This document shows, one piece after another, positions 49,200 through 58,082 of a stretch of 64,000 nt of DNA. The DNA lies in the NCBI GenBank assembly GCA_029953675.1, contig JAMWBK010000001.1:1525001-1589000 (forward strand). The letters are read 5' to 3'. Each line of letters starts with the position of its first letter. Position 1 is the stretch's first letter. Both the position numbers and the translations under genes were made by a program. Source of the stretch: Rhodosorus marinus (Eukaryota; Rhodophyta; Stylonematophyceae; Stylonematales; Stylonemataceae). The notes under the pieces were generated by a model that had not been told where the DNA came from, made no database searches, and saw nothing but the letters and a program-made list of their open reading frames with translations.

Positions 49200-49870
49200 A
49201 CCAGTCAAGTTCTGCTCTTATTCAGAGGCTAACTACTCTGAGAAGCGAGAAACAAGACGGTGATGAGGCAGCATTCGAGCGCCACCGTGTCAAAGAGAGC
49301 TTCATGAGGAGGTGGTCCAGGCGTCCCGGGCCGTTACCGAACATACAACGCAGCCAGCGCGAACCTACACCATCTATCAGACCAAAGCACTCGAGAATGA
49401 GCGGAACAAACCTGTAGGTTACCGCCGAATCGCGAATCGTAGATATTGACATTGCCTCGGTGTATTGCGATTCCTTCAGTTGGCGCATGCTCGAGCTGCA
49501 GCTCCGCGAAGACGAGCGGACGCAGAAAGGTACCTGGACGCCTGGAGACACTGGTCAAGCCTGTATGCAAAACAAACCCGAAAAGACCAGATTTCAAGCC
49601 CGGCGTGTCTCACGATGGGCCGAAGTTCGCAGTGTAACAGGTTCAGGATCCTCGTATGTCAGCGAGTCCGAGCGCTTTTCACATCAGGGCAGCTGGCATG
49701 CAGGTGTGCGCCAAAATCAGCGGTGCTTTCGACACGAGCGTGGGGAAGGGTTGCAAACCCTGCGCGATAAGCCAATTCGGCTGGTGTAAAGCAAGGTACA
49801 ATCGTAGGGACGTACGGATCTCAGTATCTGTGAGCGTCAGTGGCGGGCAGAGTACTAGCCAACAGTTCTG
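49200..49870 (-). pseudogene. RLE-5 non-LTR 3' region
   Basis: Minus-strand pieces SMRQLKESQYTEAMS (K/Y helix), YRFVPLILECFGLIDGVGSR and a Cys/His region near 49690-49740 (GCAAACCCT...GCCAGCTGCCCTGA) follow the RLE order but differ from RLE-2. It is frameshifted. The 3' end at 49215 (GGCTAACTACTCTGAGAAGC) matches the stub at 7930. Confidence 0.6.
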
Positions 49871-49954
49871 CCGTCAACTTTGGGACGTCACATAGTGTCC
49901 AAGGCGGAAGCTCTCCCCGGTCGATTCCGGAGGGAATGACCGGCGGATTCTACC

Positions 49955-50175
49955 TCCCTCTTCGAGGGAAATTCTATACTCAACTGAGAGGATGCGAAAT
50001 CTGACAAACTCTGCACATGTGTTCCCGGGGCCATCGAGTTCTATGCCTTGCGTACAGCAAGCCTTGGAGAGATGGGCTCTGGAGGAGTCCAAGCCAATGA
50101 GTACTCCGGCTGTGGACCGGTGGACCCTGACCAGGGTACAAAACGAATTGAAGATCTGCTCTCAGACTTGCTGCT
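49955..50175 (+). pseudogene. Possible Ty1/copia RT fragment
   Basis: VQQALERWALEESKPMSTPAVDRW resembles the copia RT end (Y-x-x-x-IL-x-x-F-x-M-x-x-x-K-P-x-x-TP). The flanking frames are broken. Weak. Confidence 0.4.
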
Positions 50176-50184
50176 CCGAGCATA

Positions 50185-50600
50185 ACGACTATCGCTGAGC
50201 ATCCTATCTAATACTTGGATCTCTTACTCCGTTTCAGTGTCGCCCTGTGGCGATATTCTAGCCAACATGCTTGCTGAGGCGAGCCATTGGCGCCTGGGTT
50301 TGCACGTTTCCCTCCCTAGTTCTTAGTTCCTTTTCACGCCTTGCGTAGCGCTTCAGGCTATGCTAGTAAAAGCCGTTGCGATATTCTAGCAGCGCCCTTG
50401 CCGAGGCGCGCCATCCGCGCCTCGGGTTGCACGCTTCCCGCCATAGTTCTTAGTTCTCTTTGAATGAATGAATGGTTCCCTTTCACGCTCGCGTTGCGCT
50501 CCGGCCAATGCACGTAAAAAACTGATAAAAACTGTTCCTTTTCAGACCACTTCAGGGTAGGCGAGTAAACACCAGTAAAAACCAGTTAAAATCGTCATAT
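50185..50600 (+). mobile_element. Stacked RLE-1 tail stubs
   Basis: A first stub (50190-50375) ends CTATGCTAGTAAAAGCC. A second starts at once (GCGATATTCTAGCAGCGCC...) and is followed by GTAAAAAACTGATAAAAACTG and CGAGTAAACACCAGTAAAAACCAG near 50510-50590. Confidence 0.75.
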
Positions 50601-50950
50601 GCCAGGAAGGGAAGAATCGAGTGTTCAGGTACTTTTGTTTACGAATTTTGTATTCTTTAGCGTATTAACCGGTATTTGTCCCGTATGCGGTGGCACTGGA
50701 GTTCAATCAATAGAGGGGCTGTCAGTCAATCAATGAGTGTGAATTGGGGCTGGGGCTAAGGGCTGAAAGGCGGCCGCCTTCTCCTGGTGCTCAGGTGACT
50801 GTTGGGCTGAGTGCATATACTGGTTTTTGGTTGGTTAGTACACATATACGTGGATGGATAAGGGTAGTTGCAACACATCGATGAACTGGACTAACGATTT
50901 CTATGCAGAGAGTGAATCCCTGGGGTCGTCTCTGCGGTTATCTCGCCGCC
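50601..50950. other. Unassigned spacer
   Basis: No gene or repeat recognised. Confidence 0.35.
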
Positions 50951-51480
50951 CCGCTGTATCGTAGATCTTCTTGTCTCAGACCCTGCCGCCCGCCGCCGAG
51001 GGGCAGCCGCTTCGGCTCTTCGACGAGTGAAGGAACGGCGGTATGCTGAGAGCATCGCCAGTCTGCCCTACGCCGAGGGTCGCTCCCACCGGTTCCAGCC
51101 TTTCATTGTGGAAAGCTTTGGTCATGTGGATAAGTCGTTGCGGAAATGTTTCGCTGAGCACCCTACTGAGTACTTGGCGCTTTTGCGGCGTTTGAGTGCC
51201 GCCCTGTGGCGATATTCTAGCAGTATGCTTGCCGAGGCGCGCCATCGGCGCCTGGGTTTGCACGCTTCCCTCCCTAGTTCTTAGTTCCTTTTCACGCTTT
51301 GCGTAGCCCTTCAGGCTTGCTAATAAAGCCAATAAAGCCCAGTGTATCTAGCTCTCTTGCGGTAGGCGAGCAACATGCTCGCCGAGGCGCGCCCACTGCA
51401 TCCTGGGCTTTGCATGTTCTCTTCCATAGTCCTTAGTTTCTTTTTACGTCTTGCGTAGCGCATCAGGCTATGTTTGTGAA
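50951..51480 (+). mobile_element. RLE-1 3' fragment plus a second tail stub
   Basis: Coding end from RRGAAASALRRVKERRYAES to LGLHASLPSS, with a small in-frame deletion (VDKSLRKCF for VDKSGLEWLRKCF). Tail TGCTAATAAAGCCAATAAAGCCC at about 51318. A diverged stub (51360-51480) follows it. Confidence 0.85.
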
Positions 51481-51805
51481 ACCACGTAGTCAAGCGCAAC
51501 AAATACACGTGTGCCCTCGGTGACATCTTGATTTGCCGAGCCCGTTCGGGCTGTTCTCCTGCCAAGGTTTGTGGCTCTCAATGCAGCGTTACGCTGGGAC
51601 CAGCGGGGCACGCGTCCATTTGCATGGATAGGTGTACGTGTTTACATCGTCTTGCCAGCAAAACAGTGCATCCCTAAATCGCGGGAGCTACCACCGAGCA
51701 GCTGGCTAACAAACTGAGCCCATGAAGCTGGGTTCGAAGGTTATCGATGGTCGTCGTGGCTCTGCCACTGTAACCTGGGTTTTTACGACTGTAACCTTAA
51801 GCGCT

Positions 51806-51864
51806 AGCAGATCTGCCATCATACGCCTTACGCCCTGCGTAGGGCGTACGATGGCAGATCTGCT
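51806..51864. repeat. 22-bp inverted repeat, one mismatch
   Basis: Arms 51806-51827 and 51843-51864 (AGCAGATCTGCCATCATACGCC against its complement, one difference), spacer 15 nt, itself able to pair ACGCCC with GGGCGT. Confidence 0.9.
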
Positions 51865-52045
51865 GTCCGAAAGGTGTACTGATAGTCGGCAAGACGGTGC
51901 GGGTTCGTTTTCAGGCAACGTCGTACGAACCTGAAACGACAATATCCACTTTCCTCTCAATGTTATCGTCCACCAGCGGCAGCCTATTATCCCAGTAAAG
52001 GCGTACGTTGTTGAGTGAGGACTACACTTAGAGGTTTTGCTCGGG

Positions 52046-52051
52046 TATAAA
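52046..52051 (+). promoter_or_regulatory. Possible TATA box of the EGF gene
   Basis: GGGTATAAAGCC, 137 bp before the ATG at 52183, in an otherwise non-AT-rich interval. If used, transcription would start just before the RLE tail at 52100-52160. Confidence 0.35.
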
Positions 52052-52099
52052 GCCATGGACCTTCAACGGACGGGGAAGCGGAGTTTCGACGCTGGCCTG

Positions 52100-52162
52100 T
52101 AGTCTGCCCCTATGCTAGGCTAGTAAAATCTAGTAAAAGTCAGTAAAAACCAGGTAAACTGA
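52100..52162 (+). mobile_element. RLE-type tail directly upstream of the EGF gene
   Basis: CTATGCTAGGCTAGTAAAATC, TAGTAAAAGTCAGTAAAAACC and AGGTAAACTGAG: at least three tail units, ending about 20 bp before the ATG. Confidence 0.65.
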
Positions 52163-52182
52163 GAGAAACAACCGAAGCAAAC

Positions 52183-52845
52183 ATGAGATCTGTTGGATTT
52201 GCAATTGTAATGATCACGATAACCCTGGCTGCGTCTTCCTATGCGCTGAAGAACGGAGGTTGGGGCGACTACGACCCGGAACCGGAACCTGGAAATCCGA
52301 CCCCGACACCGAAGCTAGGATGCGCAGGCAATCCGTGCAGGAACGGATCTTCTTGTTATAACCGCGGATCTGGCGAGTACACATGCCACTGCCGCCTCGG
52401 ATGGTACGGCACTCGTTGTACGAAGCCTTGGGGCAGACTGACTGTACGGGCGGTGAAGCACGACGGAAAACTTGAGGACCTTGACGGCTTCAAAATCCCA
52501 GTGGAATTTGGCGACTACTCCGACCTGTACGTCCAGGTCATCGGTACCCAGTACAATGGGTACAAGCGAACGCTCAGGACCCAGACCTGGGACAACTACA
52601 TGGGCTACGGAAATCTCAACGGAGACCGCACGCTGGCCTTTGGCAACGGCTACTGGACTTCCGTCGACGTCTACCTGGTGGACAGAGACGACGGGCTCAT
52701 CTTCGAGAGAAACGATGAGCAGATTGCAAGGAGAGTCTACAGCCTCAACACCCAAGCGAGGGGACCGAACAGCGGCGGATACAGGCAGTTCACCATTGAC
52801 ACCGCTCACGGGAAGATGGTCATGGAGTATGAATACAAAGCGTAG
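52183..52845 (+). CDS. Secreted EGF-like + C2-like protein
   Basis: 220 residues with a signal peptide (GFAIVMITITLAASSYA). A Pro/Glu-rich stretch (PEPEPGNPTPTPK) leads to one EGF-like domain with Cys 47, 52, 58, 68, 70 and 79 (C-x4-C-x5-C-x9-C-x-C-x8-C), ending CRLGWYGTRC. The rest, about 85-220, looks C2-like: GRLTVRAV, then DYSDLYVQVIG, RTLRTQTWDN, NGDRTLAFG, WTSVDVYLVDRDDG. This pattern fits the C2 domain seen in secreted perforin-type proteins, where it binds calcium and membranes; here it stands alone. Function unknown. Single exon. The putative 5' leader contains retroelement tail. Confidence 0.8.
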   Translation: MRSVGFAIVMITITLAASSYALKNGGWGDYDPEPEPGNPTPTPKLGCAGNPCRNGSSCYNRGSGEYTCHCRLGWYGTRCTKPWGRLTVRAVKHDGKLEDLDGFKIPVEFGDYSDLYVQVIGTQYNGYKRTLRTQTWDNYMGYGNLNGDRTLAFGNGYWTSVDVYLVDRDDGLIFERNDEQIARRVYSLNTQARGPNSGGYRQFTIDTAHGKMVMEYEYKA

Positions 52846-53029
52846 GGTTCTTTGCTACAGGCGAAGGAATCCGGAAGGACATTGCTCTCACTAAAGATAA
52901 ATATTCTCCTCGGTGACATGCCACTGCGACAAAGTTGTAATTCGTCATAGCTGATTGGATCGAGCTCGGACCCTAACCAAGTGGCTTAAAAGTTTTTTCT
53001 TGGGCTCATAGTGAAACCCGCAGGGATTG
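52846..53029. other. 3' flank of the EGF gene
   Basis: AAAGATAAATATTC near 52895 might include a poly(A) signal variant. Nothing else is seen. Confidence 0.3.
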
Positions 53030-53545
53030 AAATGGAAAGTGAGACTACGCTACTCGTGGCGGGCTACCGGAATGAAGAGCGCCGTGTTACCGACCTCGTT
53101 GTCACCTGTGACGACAGTCGGCGCGCTACATGCGTTGATCTATGCTGTCCCCAATCCTCAGGCTAGCCGCCATCTGCGGGCCGCGCGGAGCATCGTTGAT
53201 AAGCCGCTGCCAATAGGCAATGTCACAAGGATGTGAAATACTTAAAGGCTTTGTCCTCCCGTGGACTCCGAGCTGCGGCTTTAGCTCATCGTCTCGGACC
53301 CATGGCAATCGAGTGCTTTGGTTTCATGGACTCTGCGGGTTCCCCTTGGCTCCAAGAATTGTTTCGCGAGCGCCCTGACCGGCTCTCCCCGTTGCTTACT
53401 CGTTTGAGTTTCCTGGTGTGTCGTACGAACACTGTATTGATGTTGGAGGATTGTAATATCTCCTCCTTGAGTAGAATATTTTTCCCACTCGCGTTGTTTG
53501 TTCTTCAGTCTCCGATAAGCACACTCTCTCACTCTTTCCAAACCT
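53030..53545 (+). pseudogene. RLE-2 fragment, old copy
   Basis: Pieces RRVTDLVVTCDDSRRAT, YAVPNPQASRHLRAA, KYLKALSSRGLRAAALAHRL and AIECFGFMDSAGSPWLQELF in shifting frames. 3' end: TCTTCAGTCTCCGATAAGC. It is the most diverged RLE-2 copy after the one at 15675. Confidence 0.75.
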
Positions 53546-53642
53546 AGGAGAATCAGTCCTCCAACCCAGAGAAAAAGAAACCGCATTCTTTTTGCATATG
53601 TGGACCATCTCTGTTGAAGCTTGCGAAGGGCTTGCAAGAGAA

Positions 53643-53715
53643 GGTCTTATCGTGTAGTTGGTTAGCACGGGGCATTCTGAATCCCTAGCTCCGAGCTCAG
53701 GTCTCGGCAGGACCT
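53643..53715 (+). tRNA. tRNA-Gln(CUG) candidate
   Basis: It folds as acceptor GGTCTTA/CAGGACC (one G-U, one A-C at 7-66), D arm GTGT-AGTTGGTTA-GCAC, anticodon stem GGGCA/TCCCT (C-C mismatch at 30-40) with loop TTCTGAA (anticodon CTG), T arm CCGAG-CTCAGGT-CTCGG, discriminator T. The T loop departs from TTCRANY, which weakens the B box. It may be a functional tRNA or a recent pseudogene. Confidence 0.6.
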
Positions 53716-53719
53716 CGGG

Positions 53720-54088
53720 TATGTACATGTCCTGTGGGCGCGCCCACCTCGCTGCCGCTGCCCGCCACCGGGGGCCATCCGCTTTTTGCCCTTCGCCTAG
53801 TGAAGGAACGACGGTAGGCTGAGAGTATGGCCAGTCTGCCTTGCGCAGAGGGTCGCTGCCACCGGTTCAAGCCTTTCATTGTGGAAAGCTTTGGTCACGT
53901 GGAGAATTCGAGGTTGCAGTGGTTGTGGAAATGTTTAACTAAGTATCCTACCGACTACTCGGAACTCTCAGGACATACTAGTCTCGCCCGATTCCAGCAG
54001 TATGCATACCAAGGCGCGCCATCGTACGCTTCCCTCCCTAGTTCTTAGTTCCTTTTCACGCCTTGCGTAGTGCTTCAGGCTATGCTAG
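53720..54088 (+). mobile_element. RLE-1 3' fragment
   Basis: Coding remnants (RRGPSAFCPSPSEGTTV-like, SLPCAEGRCHRFKPFIVESFGHVEN), a partly deleted hairpin (GGCGCGCCATCG) and tail CTTCAGGCTATGCTAG, meeting the tail of element C in opposite orientation. Confidence 0.8.
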
Positions 54089-54158
54089 TTTTACTGGACT
54101 TTACTGGACTGGACTTTACTAGCATAGCCTGAAGCGCTACGCAAGGCGTGAAGATGAA

Positions 54159-57100
54159 CTAATAACTAGGGAGGGAAGCATGCAACCCCAGGCGCCGATG
54201 GCGCGCCTCGGAAAGCATGTCGCTGGAATATCGCCAAAGGGAGACACTTAAACGCCTCAAGAGCGCCAAATATTCAGTAGGATGCTCAGCAAAACATTTC
54301 CGCAACCACTCTAAACCCGACTTATCGACGTGACCAAAGCTTTCCACAATGAATGGCTGGAACCGGTGAGAGCGACCCTCAGCGCAAGGCAGACTGGCCA
54401 TGCTCTCAGCATACCGTCGTTCCTTAACTCTTCGAAGGGCTGAAGCCGCGGCCCCCCGGCGGCGGGCGGCTGCGGTGAGGTGGGCGCTGGCCACGGGGCA
54501 GGTAATCGCAAGGTCCACATATGTTGAGCGTCTGGCAGCAGCGTCGGAGACGAGGAGATCGGCTATACAACGGGGCGGTGCAGAGTCCGAGATGGATCTG
54601 GGCAGTTCCGACTCAACCTCAACCGTATGCCCTATCCGAGTCAAAAATTCGCTGAGGATGTACTTGAGGCGAGTGTGACGCCTCGTACGGAGACCTCTCA
54701 ACAGTCCGCAGGAACCCAGGAAGTGGTAGCCACAAGCGTCAATCCGGCTCTCACATCCCTGACAGAAAGACGGCCGATTAGAGTGCCACGGAGCCTGTGG
54801 CAAACCGAGATAGATCCGTGCGGCAGAACGGAACTGGAAAGCATCGAGACGATGACTCAATGACGACGGTAGAGTGGTTAACCACAAGTGCGAGAGGTGG
54901 CCTCCCATGCCGCGGAGACGAGCGGCAGTGGTAGGCGGCGTGAGAGGAGAATTGAGCATGACTGTGTGAGCGGCACTGTGTTGGCCCCAGGTGAGGCTAT
55001 GTTGAATCACATCAGTGCGGGAGCTCCACAATCGGCTCAAACCCGGGTAGTCTGCAACAGGGGACCCGGGGCTAGCCTCTCCGTCATCGGCAAGAACTCG
55101 GTCGAGGGGACAATCCTCAATCGCTTCAGCTCGTCCCCATAACAGCTCCCTCCAGGAACGAAAGCGGGACCGATTTGCGTCCGGCACGGCGTTGCACCTC
55201 CTGAACGCGTGTTGAAGACCATCATAAATTGTCAAAAGCGGGGGCGGCAGGGTCACTGGATCCTCGTTGGTCAAAGCTCGAGCCAAGAGGCAGGCACTTC
55301 GCATCCGGAAGGTCACCAACGTTCGCAGCGCGGTAGCCCAGGAGGCAACCGCCGCTGGCGAGCATACCAGCCCACGGTCTGCGACGCCGAATCCCCCTAA
55401 TCGCAACGGTAGAGCGATCTGTGCACGAATAAAGTCCCTGTCGGGAGCAGCTTCAAGATCGAGGGGCTCATCCAAGAGCGTTCCCCAGTGTTGCAGGGTC
55501 ATTTCGTCGGCTTTAGCCGCGATCCACGAGCCCCAAGCTGGAGGCAGGCTGCGCAACCAGTAGTTGAGTCTGGGACCGGCACAAAAGCGGGAAAGCAAGC
55601 AGGCCGATTGCAGCATGCTGTCGGGTAGGTGCTCAATGGCGTCGGTGAGTTGCTTGTGCCGTGCCAAAACTCGCTCGCAGGATGCTTGGACAAAGTTGTC
55701 AGTCCCCAATCCGACGCCGTGGTGTTCGAACCCTTCACGTTCGCTGATTAGTCGCAGAGTGGGTGGCAGAGAGTTCAGCGACACGTCCCTCGGGGGGAGA
55801 AAGCGACATTTTTCTGTTTCCACAGTCAAACCGACGCGACGTGCAATCGCTTCGATCGCGGTCAGTCCCCTAGCCAGGGTGTCAGGGGTGCCCAGCAATG
55901 TTACGTCATCGTGGTACGCGCAGATTCGAAGATCCGAGACCTCAGTCGAAAGACGTAAAAGTACGAGCTGTAGGGCACAGGCATGAAGAAGAGGTCCGCA
56001 AGGGTCGCCTTGTTGGACGCCAGTATGTGCTTGAAAAACAGTGCCCTCCGTTGTCAAGTAGGGGAGGCTCTCCCCTCCGTAAATACCCGATAGAAACGGC
56101 CACGCCTCCGGAAACACACGTCGGAGCACCTCTAGCGCATGCGTCCGCGACACGCTGTTGAATGCGTTCCGGAAATCAACCACCAAGACTCCCCACTCCG
56201 GCCTACTGGCGCGTTCTAGCTCGATCCCATGGGTGATCAGTTCGCAACCCCCAGAAAATCCCACCCCTACTTGCAAGGGCGCCATAAAAGCTGTGACGCG
56301 CTGGCGAAGGCGCTGGCATAGCCACCTCCCGGCTAACTTCCGTAGGCTCTCCACCATCCCGATCGGCCGGAGACGCGGGTGGGCCGGCTGGTGGTCAGGT
56401 TTCGTGAGCAAGCAAAGCTGTGCCTGCCGGAGATGTTCCCATGGCGCGGACGCACCCGATACGCCCTGGAACAACTTGTTAAGGATCCTCAGAAGCGCGC
56501 TCTGGCCAGGCTGGCTCAGGGCCTGCAATAGCTCTGTTCTTAGTCCGGAGGGTCCAGGACAGCGTCCCCGACGCGAGGTACGAAGCAAATCCTCCAGGTC
56601 AGACTCACTGAGCGTCAGATCGATGCGAAACCTGGCCAACTCCGGACGGTCCAAGAATACCTCGAATTCAGGGGACAAATCCACGTCGGACTCAGGGAAC
56701 AAAGACGACACCGTCTGGGCGAGACTATCATCGTAGGGAGGACAGGCGCCTGGCCCTCCAAAACCCGCGCCGCTCGACTTAAATCGCCCACTGCTACCAA
56801 TTTCTGTACTCGAGCTGGCACGGGCGACACTGTGCCATGCCGAGTCCGACGGGCGGATGGTGCTGACGACGCCAAATAGCTGCGCTGTAGTACTTCGAAG
56901 TCTCCCTTCAAGAACAGGGCCAGTCGGTCTCGTACTCGCCATCTGCGCTCCGATGTGTGAATGGGGGCCAGAATCATGCGCGGCATGACCCCCAGAAAAA
57001 CCCAAATGACTGTGTCCCGAATGTTGCGAGCCAGGCTCGTGAAGATGAAATCGAGAATGGTTCCAGCTACCAGAAGGTCTCCACGAGGAAGGACGACTGG

Positions 57101-57182
57101 GGGAATGCCCCCACGGAGGGGAAGCGAGCCTCCTTCCAAAGAAATCCACCGCCGGAGCCAACTCCGAAAACGCGTACGCCAA
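54159..57182 (-). CDS. RLE-1 ORF2: reverse transcriptase + zinc knuckle + RLE nuclease (element C)
   Basis: 1007 residues in this frame. The true start is ATG at 57229 (MDLQSYVLKEGG); the frame shifts near 56739, so the first 145 or so residues here are not native. RT: GPSGLRTELLQAL, motif A VVDFRNAFNSV with D336, motif B GVQQGDPCGPLL, motif C Y423-H-D425-D426. Knuckle C807, C810, H820, C825. Nuclease D875 (IADLL), D890 (YVDLAI), K920 (RVKERRY), then FIVESFGHV. The order RT, C-x2-C-x9-H-x4-C, PD-(D/E)XK is that of R2-group non-LTR elements, which nick the target and prime on it. All RT and nuclease residues that I can place are present, so its parent was active recently. Confidence 0.85.
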   Translation of the reverse strand: MAYAFSELAPAVDFFGRRLASPPWGHSPSRPSSWRPSGSWNHSRFHLHEPGSQHSGHSHLGFSGGHAAHDSGPHSHIGAQMASTRPTGPVLEGRLRSTTAQLFGVVSTIRPSDSAWHSVARASSSTEIGSSGRFKSSGAGFGGPGACPPYDDSLAQTVSSLFPESDVDLSPEFEVFLDRPELARFRIDLTLSESDLEDLLRTSRRGRCPGPSGLRTELLQALSQPGQSALLRILNKLFQGVSGASAPWEHLRQAQLCLLTKPDHQPAHPRLRPIGMVESLRKLAGRWLCQRLRQRVTAFMAPLQVGVGFSGGCELITHGIELERASRPEWGVLVVDFRNAFNSVSRTHALEVLRRVFPEAWPFLSGIYGGESLPYLTTEGTVFQAHTGVQQGDPCGPLLHACALQLVLLRLSTEVSDLRICAYHDDVTLLGTPDTLARGLTAIEAIARRVGLTVETEKCRFLPPRDVSLNSLPPTLRLISEREGFEHHGVGLGTDNFVQASCERVLARHKQLTDAIEHLPDSMLQSACLLSRFCAGPRLNYWLRSLPPAWGSWIAAKADEMTLQHWGTLLDEPLDLEAAPDRDFIRAQIALPLRLGGFGVADRGLVCSPAAVASWATALRTLVTFRMRSACLLARALTNEDPVTLPPPLLTIYDGLQHAFRRCNAVPDANRSRFRSWRELLWGRAEAIEDCPLDRVLADDGEASPGSPVADYPGLSRLWSSRTDVIQHSLTWGQHSAAHTVMLNSPLTPPTTAARLRGMGGHLSHLWLTTLPSSLSHRLDAFQFRSAARIYLGLPQAPWHSNRPSFCQGCESRIDACGYHFLGSCGLLRGLRTRRHTRLKYILSEFLTRIGHTVEVESELPRSISDSAPPRCIADLLVSDAAARRSTYVDLAITCPVASAHLTAAARRRGAAASALRRVKERRYAESMASLPCAEGRSHRFQPFIVESFGHVDKSGLEWLRKCFAEHPTEYLALLRRLSVSLWRYSSDMLSEARHRRLGLHASLPSY

Positions 57183-57260
57183 ATGCCCCAGTCTCCGCCC
57201 TCCTTCAGGACATAAGACTGTAGATCCATAGGCTGCGACCTCGCAGCCGTGCCTGGAGCG

Positions 57261-58082
57261 CTAATCGTGCTTCTCCCCCTTAGACCCGGGGGAGTCGGTC
57301 CTCGCTCTCTTACCTCCTATCCGCACCAAAGTCGTGAGCCTCCCACTCCGCGAGGCTCGCGGAACGGATCCCGCGGGCTTCAGCAAAGTAACCTGGGCGT
57401 CCTCCACCGCCATGCCCTCAGTCTGCTCCCCTGCCTCACCACTCTCGCTGGAAGTAGTGCTGGAAGCAGAGCCCTCCAAAATCCCCACCCGCTGCAGCTC
57501 TGTCTTGTAGCGCGAAGTCAGCACAAGTCGCCTCTCCAGATCGAAGAAACTGGAAACCGCCATGCGCAGGTGACGAGGGCCCGACCGGAACCGCGCCAAC
57601 AAGATCCTCTCAAGGCGCTGAATCCGTAGCCAATGGATCGCTGCCGCCTTCACGCTGCTCTCATGCTCAGAGAGCCCTGCCGTTTCTCCCGGAGACAGGA
57701 AATTGCCCGAGAAACGGTCAAAATCGAAGTGCAAAACCACCTGCGGGTTGCAGCGCAGCCACCGGGCGCTCTCAGGCCACTGCTCGGTAGGCTTCGCCAG
57801 CAAGGCCTCCAGGTACTTGGCGGCGGTTGCGGAGACCAAAAACAGCACATCGCGGCCCTCATAGTTTGCGAAGAAGAAATCACCCCGGCTGCACCCTAAC
57901 GATTCCGCAAAAGTGTCCCGGAAGTCTCGCATAGACGGGACCTGTCCTCGTGTAGTCTGGGGCCGGACATTTCGCACCCACAGAAATTGGAGAGTGGTCT
58001 CCACAGGTCCATCCTGAGGCTCGCGAGATGGTATGAAACGGAGCATAGCCGCCGTACGTGTGGCAGTGGTGCCCTTCCGCAA
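57261..58082 (-). CDS. RLE-1 ORF1 protein, C-terminal 273 residues (element C)
   Basis: Same protein as at 25972 with few substitutions (FLWVRNVRPQTTRGQVP, FFFANYEGRDVLFLVSATAA). The N-terminal part lies in the frame 57896-58744 (TFSSEVDLEGASGTQ, then ALAEGSQHPVNQHEPVPGQA); the G-run deletion near 58108 separates the two. No known domain; gag-like by position. Confidence 0.6.
   Translation of the reverse strand: MRKGTTATRTAAMLRFIPSREPQDGPVETTLQFLWVRNVRPQTTRGQVPSMRDFRDTFAESLGCSRGDFFFANYEGRDVLFLVSATAAKYLEALLAKPTEQWPESARWLRCNPQVVLHFDFDRFSGNFLSPGETAGLSEHESSVKAAAIHWLRIQRLERILLARFRSGPRHLRMAVSSFFDLERRLVLTSRYKTELQRVGILEGSASSTTSSESGEAGEQTEGMAVEDAQVTLLKPAGSVPRASRSGRLTTLVRIGGKRARTDSPGSKGEKHD

Larger units (their letters stand above)
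51481..52099. other. Region upstream of the EGF gene
   Basis: No gene is seen. It holds the 22-bp inverted repeat at 51806-51864 and a TATAAA at 52046. Confidence 0.4.

Noticed and set aside
54400-57223. Plus-strand ORFs opposite element C
   Set aside because: They are antisense to a recognisable RT/RLE polyprotein and recur only because the element does.
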